64,000 bases of DNA from Symbiotaphrina buchneri (lineage: Eukaryota > Ascomycota > Symbiotaphrinales > Symbiotaphrinaceae), in the NCBI GenBank assembly GCA_001599915.1, contig BCIG01000019.1, forward strand, positions 496,001 to 560,000, given 5' to 3'. The notes below the pieces were generated by a model, which made no database searches, had not been told where the DNA came from, and saw nothing but the letters and a program-made list of their open reading frames with translations. Of this stretch, positions 46,289 to 57,109 are shown in pieces; within the stretch, counting starts at the first letter, position 1; every line of letters starts with the position of its first letter. The position numbers and the translations under genes were made by a program.

Positions 46289-46321
46289 GATAAATAGGGA
46301 CCCATGGGCGTACACCATGGG
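46289..46321 (+). promoter_or_regulatory. TATA-like box and inverted repeat before the acid phosphatase
   Basis: GATAAATA at 46289-46296 lies about 130 bp before the start codon. It is followed at once by CCCATGG (46301-46307), a 7-bp spacer and CCATGGG (46315-46321), a perfect inverted repeat. Position suggests a core promoter plus a dimer-binding or UTR hairpin element. Confidence 0.4.
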
Positions 46322-46423
46322 TGGACGACCCGTAACAGCCACCTGCCACAGTTCATTATAACTCTCAATCTATTGAGGGCTGTGCTTGGAGACTTCGTCA
46401 CGAACTTTCTTGGTTGACCAAAT

Positions 46424-48328
46424 ATGGTGACTATTTCAAAGTTGGCCGAGGCCATCGTCCTTGTTGCCCTCGCCGTCTCTCCGGTGGCTGCACAATGGAG
46501 CTGCGGTGGCACCCCATACGACACGGGGTCCCTTGAATTCTCCCCTGAGTGTACTTCCCAAGTGCAAGCCTGTATCAAACAGTACACAGCAAACCCCAGC
46601 CAGGGCGAATGTGACGGTCCGGGGAGCGACTTCTACTCGCAGCAGCAACCCAACTCGTGGAACAACAGCCACGTGGCCACCGCGTTCCAGGACATCATTA
46701 CCCACTGCGTGAACAATGGCTATCCGTCGGCGACGTCGTACGAAGACGGGCAGTGGTACTGGATGGCCGCAGGATCGGCCTGCTACAACTTCACCATGCC
46801 TACTATTCCTCGTGACAAGTCAACGCCGTACCAGCAGCGGATTTCTATTTATGGCCAGAATGGTAAGTCTTATTGTCTGAAGACGGTGTTCATAAATCTG
46901 CCAGTTGCTCTTTTACGTCTATCCCCTGCTAGGCTGGCTCGCTGATACTGCCGTCTCTATTTAGCTGTTTCCGTGGGGTGGAACACATACGAGAAGATCA
47001 ACCAACCTTGTATCTCATATGGACTCATTCCCGAGGCCCTGTGGTTGAGGGCATGTTCAAGCTCCTCGGTCACCTATCCCACCTCGCGCACCTGGTCCAA
47101 TACGGTCACGCTGAGCAACTTGTTGCCTGCCGTCACATATTACTATAAGATTGATTCAACCAACTCTAGCATAGAGCACTTCTTCAGCCCTCGGATCGTG
47201 GGTGATTTCAGATCTTTTAGCATGGCCGCCGTCATTGATTTGGGTGCATACGGAACCGATGGTTTCACCGTTGCCTCGAACACCAAGAAAGACTCGATTC
47301 CCCAAGTTCAACAAGAGCTTAACCATAGCACCATTTGGCAATTGGGTCAGATGATCAATGACTATGAGTTTGTGCTACATCCTGGTGATTTCGCCTACGC
47401 CGACCAGTTCGCCTCAGTTTTTGGCTTGCAGTCAAACCCTACCGAAGCCTATGAGGACATCCTGGAGCAATTCTACGAACAGCTGGCCCCTATCGCTGGT
47501 CGGAAGCCATACATGGTGGGCGCCGGCAACCACGATGCTGACTGCACGGAGAACAATCCCGAGACATCATGTCCAGTTGCCCAGATGAACTTCACCGACT
47601 ACATCAACCGGTTTGACAACATGATGCCCACCGCGTTTCCCACCTTGTCTCTCGATTTGAATGCGCGGGCCAACTCCAGGAAGGCACAGCAGTTGGCCAA
47701 CCCGCCGTTCTGGTACTCGTTCGACTACGGCATGGTCCATGTCGTCATGATCGACACCGAGACCGACTTCCCGGATGCCCCTGATGTGGTTGGAGGGTGG
47801 TACAACAACCTGGACGCTGGCCCGTTCGGCTTCAGCGGCCAGCAGCTGGAATTCCTGCAGGCTGACCTCGCCTCCGTCGATCGCTTCCTCACGCCATGGG
47901 TGGTCCTCGCCGGACACCGAGCGTGGTACTCGACCGGTGGCAGCGGCAACATCTGCAGTCCGTGTCAGACAGCCTTCGAGGACCTCATGTACACCTACGG
48001 CGTCGACCTCGGCATCTTCGGCCACGTCCACAACTCGCAGCGCTTCCTGCCCGCTGTCAACAACACCGCGGACCCTAACGGCATGAAGGATCCCAAGGCG
48101 CCCATGTATATAGTTGCCGGTGGCGCAGGCAATATCGAGGGTCTGGCAGCTGTCGGTAGCAATGTCTCGTTCAACCAGTTTGCGTATGCCGACGACTACG
48201 CCTTTGCCACCATGACCTTCTTGGACCGCAACAACATGAAGGTGGAATTTATCCGCTCCTCGACGGGTGAGGTTCCGGATTCTTCCACCCTTTACAAGTC
48301 CCACAAGGAGCAGTTTGTCAGACAGTAA
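46424..48328 (+). CDS. Secreted purple acid phosphatase (600 aa, 2 exons)
   Basis: Exons 46424-46862 and 46965-48328 (intron 102 nt) sum to 1803 nt. The first 23 residues form a signal peptide (LAEAIVLVALAVSPVAA). A fibronectin-like domain at about 140-230 (VSVGWNTYEKINQPCISYG; LLPAVTYYYKID) precedes the metallophosphatase domain. Metal-binding blocks are AAVIDLGAYG, HPGDFAYADQF, GAGNHDADC, VVLAGHRAWY and FGHVHNSQR, the full five-block set of purple acid phosphatases. Many N-glycosylation sequons fit a secreted enzyme that releases phosphate from organic monoesters. Such genes are usually phosphate-repressible through a PHO/NUC-1-type bHLH factor; one CACGTG lies 0.8 kb upstream. The gene looks intact and is of normal family length. 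Confidence 0.93.
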
Positions 48329-48816
48329 GGCGCTCATCAAGGACCTCGGGCAGACTGTACATTTCATGTAAGCAAGCTACTTGATCAAGGCCTATGGTTA
48401 TAGTGCTTGCTTCACCAGAGCCCCTTATTTGGGGTTGACTTTGAGTGAATTTCCAAAAAGTCTATGTATTAAGTTACCTAGGATTGGAGCCGTGCCTTTG
48501 TTTTGTTTTCTTAGAGCTCTTTGAGATAAAAATTCAAGTACAACTAGTGCTTCTGATCTGTCGGTTTTCAGATCTTGCGCGCAAATGCAATCGTTGAGGG
48601 GTAAAGAGCAGTCATTCTCTTTTTAGGGCTAGCTTCTCGCAATTTCTTGCCTCAACCCACCCGGATTTCAAATCGCCAAGCTGTTACGGGACCATGCACC
48701 ACCAAATGGCCCGATGCACTGCAAGGTTGACCTACGTTGGGTCTTACCACCAGTACCTGGCTTCAGAAGGTCCTGCTCTTGCATGGCTGCCAGCTCCTGC
48801 TCATGCGTAGTTCGCT
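48329..48816. other. Intergenic region
   Basis: About 0.5 kb between the phosphatase stop and the next plus-strand gene. It holds the 3' UTR and a promoter. No gene seen. Confidence 0.45.
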
Positions 48817-50610
48817 ATGCCAGTCAGTGGTAGAAGTAAAGGTTGTTGGAATTGCAGAGGCAAGTGCTTTCAAATCTGATAGAGACTGCTGGGGGTACGT
48901 TCCTGACTGGATTGTAGATCGCAAGATTAGGTGTGACAAAGGACTCCCTGCCTGCCAGAACTGCATCGCAGCAAGGCGCTCCTGTACATGGCATGGCTTG
49001 AGGCTCTCTTGGCCCAAGAAAAGCGATGGGAGGAGGGCAATATTGGGGCCAGCCCCTAGCGGGCCGTGGCATGACACGCAACCTACATGGTTTCTCAACG
49101 CGTCTATATCGGAAATTGCCTTCTTTTACCAGACGCGGGTTGTAGCGGACCGGCAGCCTCTCAATCTAGTCTGCACCCCGAGCAACGAGCGATACATGGC
49201 AGCCTCATTTCTATGTATTGAAAATGTACCAACCACATATACCAGTCTCTCGCAAAGGACCATCCCATGGTATGGCGTGGAACTAGATCACGAGGCTGAA
49301 GTCTTGCTATCGTACTGTGTGCCACCCACCCCTGTCAATTGCAGTGACACTTACGTAGGATCAACATATAGTCACAGATGTCTTATCAAATATGCTCTCA
49401 GTGACCAACGACCATCTCCATGGGCATTGCAGCCTCTTGTTGAGAATGGCACTGTTGGACAGCTCGCCGTCTTCGACAGCCGTCTTGCAGGCCCTGCTTT
49501 CTCTGTCATCTCTTTATCTCCACGGGCTGTCCAAATCACTGATCTATAAGGACATAGCCCTATCCGCTTTGAAGTCTACTGCTCAAGAGAGCATGACCTT
49601 TCATGAAGGTATGCAGCACATCGCGTGCAACATGTTACTATGCCTTGGTGAGGTTGGTGCACCCAGCATGCGGAGCATTGTCCGTTCCTGACATTGTTTC
49701 CAGATCCATGATGCTTCGAGCCGAACTTCACGATGGGCCCGGCACTTCTGGTGTGCCAAAGAGCTGGTAAAAGTCATGTACGTGCGTGGAGAAGAGTATG
49801 TGGGCGATTCTGCTCTTATACTGGACTGGGTATTTTATCATAATGCACTTTCGAATTTCAGCCTCCGCCATTGGAGGCCAACTTCCCCAGATATTCCAAA
49901 ATGCCGTGGCGGTATCCTCTACTCATCGAAACAGACGTTCTCAAGCTCACAGAAAAAGGTAAGCCAGATTAATCTTTCTCTACCTCTTCTATTATTCTGT
50001 TCCTGTACGACTAACGCGTCAGTAGATACTCGGTACGCTGGGTTGCACCTTGGAGACTTTGGACACTATAAACCAGGTCTCCCAGCTAGTGTTAGACTCA
50101 GACGATCCGACAAGTTCAATGGACGAGCACCAGGAGAGAGCGAAGGCTCTCTTCCTGAGATTCCAAAATATAAAACAATCGATCGACGAGCCTGTTGATA
50201 CCCTTCCATTATCACAAAGAGAGAAAGTGGAGAGCCTTGCAGAGCTCTATCGTCTTGCAGGTATAATATACCTAGTACGGGCGGGCATGAAGCTTCCCAG
50301 TTCCTCTCAGGAGGTACCGAAGTTTGTGACCGAAGCGTTTTCGATACTCTCCAAACTGAACACCTGCGAGAGGGCGTTTCCTTTACTTATCGTTGCTTGT
50401 CAGGCAGAGTCGGACTCCCGAAGATGTCAAATTCTCGACTTGATCAGCAGGACACAGCGGAAATGCTATTCTGGTAGCTTAGCGTGCGTTCAGAGGATTG
50501 TTGAGGCGATTTGGATACAGGATGATCTGCGGATCGAAGATGAGATTGACTATCCTTCAAAGATTACCCTGGTAATGAGTTCGCATATTTCTCTACCGTC
50601 ATTTATTTGA
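48817..50610 (+). CDS. Zn2Cys6 transcription factor with fungal TF domain (520 aa, 5 exons)
   Basis: Exons 48817-48859, 48918-49316, 49372-49652, 49704-49958 and 50026-50610 sum to 1563 nt. The zinc cluster (C10, C13, C20, C27, C30, C37; CWNCRDRKIRCDKGLPACQNC in part) forms only if intron 1 uses a GCAAGT donor, i.e. a GC-AG intron; the codon for Asp15 spans it. The middle region follows the fungal-TF-domain pattern: HEAEVLLSYFTDVLSNMLSV, ALLSLSSLYLHG, ALSALKS, NMLLCLGE, LDWVFYHNALSNFSLRHW and ILGTLGCTLETLDTINQV. The product is probably a nuclear regulator. It converges on an MDR oxidoreductase, the stop codons only about 30 bp apart, which is suggestive of joint history or overlapping transcripts. 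The last exon may be slightly shorter (a GTAATG donor near 50572), ending in a stop soon after. Confidence 0.85.
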
Positions 50611-50641
50611 ATGAAAGTGTATAACCACATTTGTATCAGGT
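50611..50641. terminator. 31-bp convergent spacer
   Basis: The stops of the Zn2Cys6 factor (plus) and the oxidoreductase (minus) are about 31 bp apart, so their 3' UTRs must overlap. Confidence 0.5.
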
Positions 50642-51986
50642 TTAAGAAGCAGGCCATTCAATCACCACCTTCTTGCTATCCGTGGTCGCATTACGCACAA
50701 GATCATATCCTTTGGTCACCCTTGTCACAAGGTCTTCGGAGTCCCCACTAAGCACAAGTTGTGGTTGAAGAGGATAACTGCCCGTACATATGTCAGAAAA
50801 CTGTCAAGCTTTGTCATTACAATGCGACTGACCGTTTCGTCCTCAGGAGGTCTTCGATGCTAGGTGGAATTAGATTTCTGTGCGTATTGACAGAGGGCTA
50901 AAAGCGAACATACAGAGGCCAGACACGCTTTGCTCCGAATTCTCTCTGCTCTGGATGGGCTCCGGAAACCTGTTCAATCTTCGTCAGCAGCTCCCCAGCG
51001 ATGGAAAACTAGCTGACCATGGAGACGCACATTATGGAACATCCCGCATGTTACGAACTCTGACCTTACATCTTCTCGCTTTGCTAGGTTATCAGTCGGA
51101 AGCGTGTGTATCACATCCGCTCCGGGTGATACCACCGAGATGACTCCGCGACTGCTTTCGGCCGTAGAAATGGCATCGAATGCTTTCATCAGCGGCTTAT
51201 CAAGAAGGCCTTTGATCCTCTCAGTGACATCTCCATCGTGATAGTCGACAACATGAGTGGCTCCTCGGCTTCGCAAATACTCGGCTCGCTTCGATGACGC
51301 GACGGCGATGATAGTCGTATATCCTGCGAGCTTCAGGAGCGCGATGGCCGCCTGCCCAACGCCAGAGCCGCCGCCCCATACGAGCACGGCTTCGTCATGG
51401 GGTCCCTCCTCCTCGTCCTCGGAAGCTGGAAACGGCCAGCCAAAAGTATAGAATCCAGCAAGGACGGTAAGCACTGTCACCGGGACAGTCGAAGCCTCGG
51501 CGGCTGTGTAGTGACCAGGGACACGGCCGGAGAGGTCTGAGGTTACGATCGCGTAATCCTGAAGTCCGCCGGCTCGGTTTCCCAGGGCAGATATTGCTGC
51601 AACTTCCAGGCTGATGACCTAGGTTCACGAGTGTTAACAAACCCGAAAAGGATGTCTACATGACAAAAACTACGTACTCTATCGCCAGGTTTGATTCGAG
51701 CTACATTCGGGCCCACGGCCACTACAGTGCCCGCACGATCCCCTCCCGGGATCCAGGGGTAAGAGGGGACGCCCCACTCGTACAACCTTTTCGTCTCCCC
51801 GGGCTGGAGGACTGTTAGCTGTGCCAGGAGTTGGGAAAGGATGGCTACGAAATATATACTGACATTGAGCGCCACGGCTTCTATTTTGATGAGGACTTCG
51901 TTTGGGCCAGCCTCATATGAAGCCACTCTTTCGAGGGACAGTGGTCCTGCAAAGACTTTCTGCACCACAGCCTTATGGGTTGCCAT
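50642..51986 (-). CDS. MDR-family (quinone/enoyl reductase-like) oxidoreductase (356 aa, 6 exons)
   Basis: Exons 51986-51864, 51803-51678, 51618-51055, 51008-50914, 50859-50833 (27 nt) and 50777-50642 sum to 1071 nt. Introns are 60, 59, 46, 54 and 55 nt. Residues 1-110 form the GroES-like fold (VQKVFAGPLSLERV; NEVLIKIEAVALN; GGDRAGTVVAVGPNV). The Rossmann part has VLVWGGGSGVGQAAIALLKLAGY (cofactor loop GGGSGVG) and SSKRAEYLRSRGATHVVDY. The structural Cys set of classical zinc ADHs is not visible, so it fits zinc-less MDR enzymes such as quinone reductases, trans-enoyl reductases or ToxD-like proteins, NADPH-dependent. Substrate unknown. Enzymes of this type are often near regulators in small accessory clusters, and here a Zn2Cys6 gene abuts its 3' end. 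Confidence 0.85.
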
Positions 51987-52639
51987 TTTGATGTGCTTTG
52001 GTGAGAGGTGAGATCAGTGGACAAGAAACGACAGACGATCCTTAAGAGGATATTATATCTGAGAGATTCATGAGGATTGAGATCTGAGAATGGAAATACT
52101 CAGAGAGCGAAGAGCTTTCTCCTTTTGAATGTCGATATGCCCATTGTTTGAATTTCCGGGAGCTCCACACAGAGAAGCTGCACTATTCCCTCTTCAGACA
52201 TCCATTATCAAGCTTTCTGAATATTGGCAACTTTTTCCCGCAGTGCTGCGCGTGCTGAACTTGATGGATGACATAATGGTCATATCGCTCTCTGAGTTTA
52301 CTAGTCCACAGAGTAGAGCTGGACAGAAATTGTACTGAAAGTCTAACTTTGACGATGACAACTGACTACATTGTTGGAGATCATTATTTGAGCGTACTAA
52401 TCGTACCAATAATTTCTTCGAAGATAGTTGACATCCCGTCCCGCCAAGCCCAGAAAGGCAGCTGGCTTGGCTCGCTCCGCGCTACCACCTGCCCAGAACC
52501 TCGGCCGTTCTGCAACGGCAAATCAGCCATCCAACCAGCGTCGATTTTCTGTTGTTGGCCCCGGCATATCACCCTTGTATCCTTGCAAATGTAGCTTCAT
52601 CTGCATTGTGTAGCACGGCCGTGTTATCAATTCGGCAAG
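51987..52639. promoter_or_regulatory. Bidirectional promoter region
   Basis: 0.65 kb between the divergent MDR oxidoreductase and PNGase A-like genes. No gene seen; no motif I can assign. Confidence 0.4.
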
Positions 52640-54948
52640 ATGAGGGGAGAGGCACCCTCCACCGTCTCCTATGGAGCGATCTCTCCTTCTGCTCCTCATC
52701 CCCCCCGAAAACAGCGTACGGCCATGGCGCGGTTGAAAGATATGCTTTCGGAAAGCCGAAAGGAGTTGAAAGAGCCGCTGTTAGTCTACGAGGAGGAGGA
52801 TGGCGACGTTGACGGGACAGCATTCTCCTTGTGGCAATCCGTCACTATATGGATGAGGATTATCGCGGTCACCGCCACTGTCGCATTGCTCACATACGCC
52901 GTGATCGGATCTTTCGACTCGTCAGGGGATGAAGGCCTCGCAATTGAGACGTATAATTCCGTCGAGGCCAGACAAACATCATCAGCGCCTTCGCCGACAT
53001 CCACCGTTCTGCAATGCTTCCAAGTTCATGCGCCCGTCTTGACTCCCGAAGGCGTCTCTACGAACGATACCAGCTCCAGCGACGTTGCAACATCTGCGGA
53101 CGGGAACGGATGCGTCGTGACGCAGACATTGATGGTTCATGATTTTGATTATAGCTACGGACAGCCGTATGTGGGTATGTTTCTCCGTGCAACTAATGAG
53201 AAGACCCACGTCGAAGATTTTCCCTCTGACGTTTGACAGGGAGTTATGTTCCACCATCTTGCTCCTTCAACCGGATCACCATCAATTTTACGGTTGAGGT
53301 AGCAGGTCGGAAATATGATCGTCTCGCTCTTATGTATCTTGGAGACACCGAAGTATGGCGGACTTCCACCGCTGAGCCTACTCAAACCGGCATTCGATGG
53401 ACCTATATCAAGGATATGTCGAACTACCTCGCCTTGTTCTCTCAGCCGCAGAAGTTAATCTTCGATCTCGGAAACCTTGTGGATAGCACCTATACCGGAA
53501 TCTATAATACGACCCTTACGGCAACATTCTTCACCAGTCCTGACACGGTGGATCCTGCAGATATGATCCTACCTGTATCTGCAAGGCAGTCGGCAGCCAA
53601 TTCCCCAAGTGCTTTCACTGTTCCACCAGATAACGCCACAAATAGCATCACTCTTCCCCAGAATCTGAAGCGAGCAGTTTTCACCATTTCGGCCTGCGGC
53701 CAAGCTGCCGAAGAGTTCTGGTGGTCCAACGTACTATCTTCAGACGAAGAGACCTTCCCGTCGGCTGGCGCTCTCTACGGCTACTCTCCTTTCCGCGAAG
53801 TCCAACTTTTCATCGACGGCCAACTAGCCGGCGTCGACTGGCCTTTCCCAGTTATCTTCACTGGCGGCGTAGTCCCCGTTTGGCGTCCTGTCGTGGGTCT
53901 AGAAGCATTCGACTTGCGTGAACACGAAATCGACATCACACCGTTCCTACCCTTGCTTGCTGACGAGCAACCGCATACATTCACCATCAATGTTGTCGGG
54001 CTCAATGATGATGGCCGAGGTCATGCCACGCTTTCTGAAACGGTAGGTAGCGATTGGATTGTGACCGGCAAAGTCTTCGTTTGGCTTGACACTGCCAGCT
54101 CCGTCACTACAGGCAGTTCGCCGTCATTTTACGCGCCAGCGCCCAGTTTTACCATCTCCTCCACGGTGGGGACTGTCGGTGGCGTCAACGAGACTCTCGA
54201 CTATAGTGTCAGTGCCTCCCGCAACCTGCTCATCACATCTACAGTCCACACCTCCAGCGGCATCTCTCTGGCGTCCTGGTCTCAATCACTCACATACAGC
54301 AATATCGGCAGCTACAGCGCCGCCGGCGACGTCCAGGTCGTCTCACAATCCACAACCGGCACCGACATCGCCCTCGGTTTCTACGCACGCACATACTCGT
54401 ACCCACTCTGGGTTAACTCCACTTACTTCGCCTACCCAGACGGTTCCTACACGCTCGACGCCGTCATCAACCGCGGTCTCAACGTCCTCACGCGCGGCCA
54501 GCCCGCCTTCCCCACCGGCTTGCAGCCCCTCACCTCCGTCCCGGGCGCGCAACAGGGGCTACAAGGCGCGGCGCTAGGAACGACCATGAACGTGACAGGA
54601 CACTACATCGCCAACGCGACCCTGGGGACATCATCTGCGTCCGGAACAGAGGAGCAGACGTTTACCTTCGGCGGTGTTGCTGCGGGTCTTTCTCCCGCCG
54701 GCGGACTGCCTGCGATTGGCGCCGAGACGGAGCTGTATTATCGCCAGGTCTCGGCGGCGAATAACACGCTGCTGAGCGATCAGGAGAGATTGGTTGGCAG
54801 GACGATTGGCGCGTATGAGTTTGCGGGACAGCCGCAGGCTGAGGTGCAGCAGGCTATGGGACCCGGGGTAAGGGAGCTGTTAGGAAGAGGGCCCGGAGAG
54901 CAGACACAGAATGGCGGTTTGAAGCCGCCGAGGAAGTGGAGAAGGTAG
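52640..54948 (+). CDS. Peptide N-glycanase A-like glycoamidase (747 aa, 2 exons)
   Basis: Exons 52640-53174 and 53240-54948 (intron 65 nt, GTATGT...TTGACAG) sum to 2244 nt. A cytosolic tail with dileucine-like EPLL at 45-48 is followed by one transmembrane segment at about 69-91 and a large lumenal part. The lumenal part matches fungal PNGase A (peptide-N4-(N-acetyl-beta-glucosaminyl)asparagine amidase A): FDYSYGQPYVGSYVPPSC, DRLALMYLGDTEVWRTSTAEP, GIRWTYIKDMSNYLALF, FDLGNLVD, YNTTLTATFF and LFIDGQLAGVDWPFPVIFTGG with VPVWRPVVGLEAF. PNGase A removes N-glycans from glycopeptides. Type II orientation in an acidic secretory or vacuolar compartment is inferred from the anchor. It is divergent from the MDR gene. 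Confidence 0.9.
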
Positions 54949-56003
54949 TGAAGGTGCAAGGAGTGGAATGTTAGAGCTGCGAACACATACGATTTTCTAG
55001 CCGACTGAGTAGATACATATATTTTTTACCACATTACTGAGCGTTCCATAGAGAACGAATATTATTCAATTTGTTATAGAGTGGGAGCCTGATACTCCAC
55101 GATCTCCTATATCGTCATCACTCTATCTGGAATACATCTTGTACGACAGACACCACATCAAGCCCACCTCCTATCGGAATAACTGCGCCTAGACCATCTC
55201 CATTCCCTCAACTAAGCATAAAACAACCTCCCCCTTCGTCCTTGGCAGTCTCTTGGTATGTCACCGCAGGCCGGATCCAAGGCGCCTGCAGCTCAGCCCT
55301 CGCTTGCGCATCTCTCCCACTGGCCCCCAACTCCACATCCCAAGAGATTCCGCATCAGCCACCAATCTGCATCCGGCTCGACGCTCAAGGCAGACAGAGG
55401 CCCCAGATGCTCCGCCATCGCACGGCTGCGTCTCAGCCTTGCGCCGCCGCGACGCCATGGCAAGCTCCAATTGGACATAGGCGCAGATCGATGCCCTCCA
55501 CAGCTCCTCTTGGACGATCCTGCAGCGCCTTGCAGGACATAGCTTTGGGTAGTCTGTCCCTGCCTGCCGAGCCCAGGTGCGCCGACGATTGGCCCAGGCT
55601 CTGGCTCGACCGCTTTGGGTGGTCTTGGGCATGGCTTCGAGTGGAAATTGTGAGCCTGCGGGGGTCAGGCTGCGCGCTGTTGCTAAAATTGCAATCCCTC
55701 CGACAAGCCCTTGTACCCTTGGCTGGCCCTTGGCGATGCGTCCGTAGGGATCATATCACGGGGTCGTTGGCGTGTGCTTCCTGCGGAATTAAAGTCGCCC
55801 ACGGTTCCAGCTCACTCTTCCTATTCTTTTGATTTTTCCTTTGCAGCCTGCCTGACCCCTGTCGAAGTGTCCTAGGCTTGTGTAACGCCCAGCAGGACAG
55901 ATTGCTTGGAAGAAAGCCGAGATCGACCAAAGACCCCTCTTGCTGCTGAAAGGCACAGCGTGCTGCACTCCTCCTCTTTCTCGTCCACGAACCATATTCA
56001 ACA
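54949..56003. other. Intergenic region
   Basis: About 1 kb between two plus-strand genes. The 55242-55832 frame (196 codons, plus) and its minus-strand counterpart are GC-rich, unrecognisable and overlap the expected LITAF promoter, so neither is called. Confidence 0.5.
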
Positions 56004-56434
56004 ATGGAATCCCACGAGCCCAAAACCGGGGTCCACGAAGTCCCCGCCATGCAGCAGGTCCCGCAATCTCAACCGCAACCGCAGCTTCAGCAGCCATCGT
56101 ACGAGTTCGCCGAGTCGCCCTCCCCCGTGCCGCAATAGTAAGTAAAACCCCAGTTTCTCCTCACAAAAAGGCTCCTACTTCTTCGTCTCTTCGTCTCTTC
56201 GTCTGACCGACCGCACCACAGCACCACGACCGCCTATCCAGCGCCGGCACACGCGCCGCCCGCGCAGCAATCCTATCCCTACGCCCAGCCGGCGCCTCAG
56301 TCCCCGGGCGCGTACCAGCAGCCCACGGCGTCATCACCCCAGTTCCAACAGCCGCAACAGCAAGGGATCCCCATGCAGCAACAGTTCCACCCACAGCAGC
56401 CCGCTCAAGCCGGCGCTGGCACGGGCTTCACCGC

Positions 56435-56467
<33 letters not shown>

Positions 56468-56823
56468 AGGACGAACATACCAGAACGCGACGCCGCTGGC
56501 TACGTTGAATCGCGGGGCCGCGCCAGTGGATTGCCCAGCGTGCGGGCAGCGGGCCATGACGCGCGTGTCGTACATGGTGGGGAATACCACGCAGTAAGTG
56601 CTCGCCGCCCTACCGTGGTTTGATGCGCCCAGGCTGACGGTTTACTTTGTGTGTCTGTGATTGCAGTGTCTGGGCCGCGGCGCTCTGTTGTCTTTTCTGC
56701 CTGGGCTGCGTCCCATATCTGATGGATTCGCTCAAGGACGTTGAGCATCACTGCGGCAACTGTGGCGTGCTCCTGGCGACGTGGCATCGCAGCGGGGCCA
56801 CCGAGGTGCATCAGCATGCTTAG
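56004..56823 (+). CDS. LITAF-domain protein with poly-Q tract (220 aa, 3 exons)
   Basis: Exons 56004-56137, 56222-56593 and 56667-56823 sum to 663 nt. Introns are 84 and 73 nt. The N-terminal 140 residues are Pro/Gln-rich with ten consecutive CAG codons (56436-56465). The C-terminal LITAF domain has zinc ligands CPAC (149/152) and CGNC (198/201) flanking a hydrophobic stretch (VWAAALCCLFCLGCVPYLMD, about 170-189) that dips into the membrane. LITAF proteins are monotopic endosomal or lysosomal membrane proteins; in fungi they are linked to endosome or vacuole function. The two exons of the domain are joined across CA|T. Converges with the deaminase gene (about 286 bp between stops). Confidence 0.9.
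56436..56465 (+). repeat. CAG trinucleotide repeat (10 copies)
   Basis: Ten pure CAG codons in the LITAF gene, encoding a 10-Gln run. Pure trinucleotide runs of this kind commonly vary in length between strains. Confidence 0.95.
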
Positions 56824-57109
56824 TGGAGCATAAACTGGAAAGTGCGATGACGTAGGCGTGGAGCAAGGAGTTCAGATGGAGGGAGGGGCGCATAACTGTT
56901 GCCACCGGGCCTGACTTTGATGGAAGAAGAGAAGCTGGTCGAAGCGGAAGGAGCGTTGGATACCAGGGCTCCGTTCGTCCTAATATAATGTCTGCTTTTG
57001 TACGCGCCTTTGAAAATCCTGAAGCCAATAATCTTGACATTGATTGCTTGATGCCAACAGACATGACAGGAGGCTTACCCGCTCCTTCTCAACCGTTCGT
57101 CTTGAAGAA
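56824..57109. terminator. Convergent 3' region of LITAF and deaminase genes
   Basis: About 0.29 kb between two converging stops. No gene seen; both poly(A) sites are expected here. Confidence 0.4.

Noticed and set aside
47567-48367. 266-codon minus-strand frame
   Set aside because: Shadow of the purple acid phosphatase; long only because of GC-rich third positions.
48817-51986. Secondary-metabolite gene cluster
   Set aside because: A regulator and an enoyl-reductase-like enzyme are present, but no polyketide, peptide or terpene synthase anywhere in the window.
55242-55832. 196-codon plus-strand frame and its minus-strand partner
   Set aside because: No domain, Cys/Arg/Trp-rich chance composition, lies in the expected LITAF promoter.
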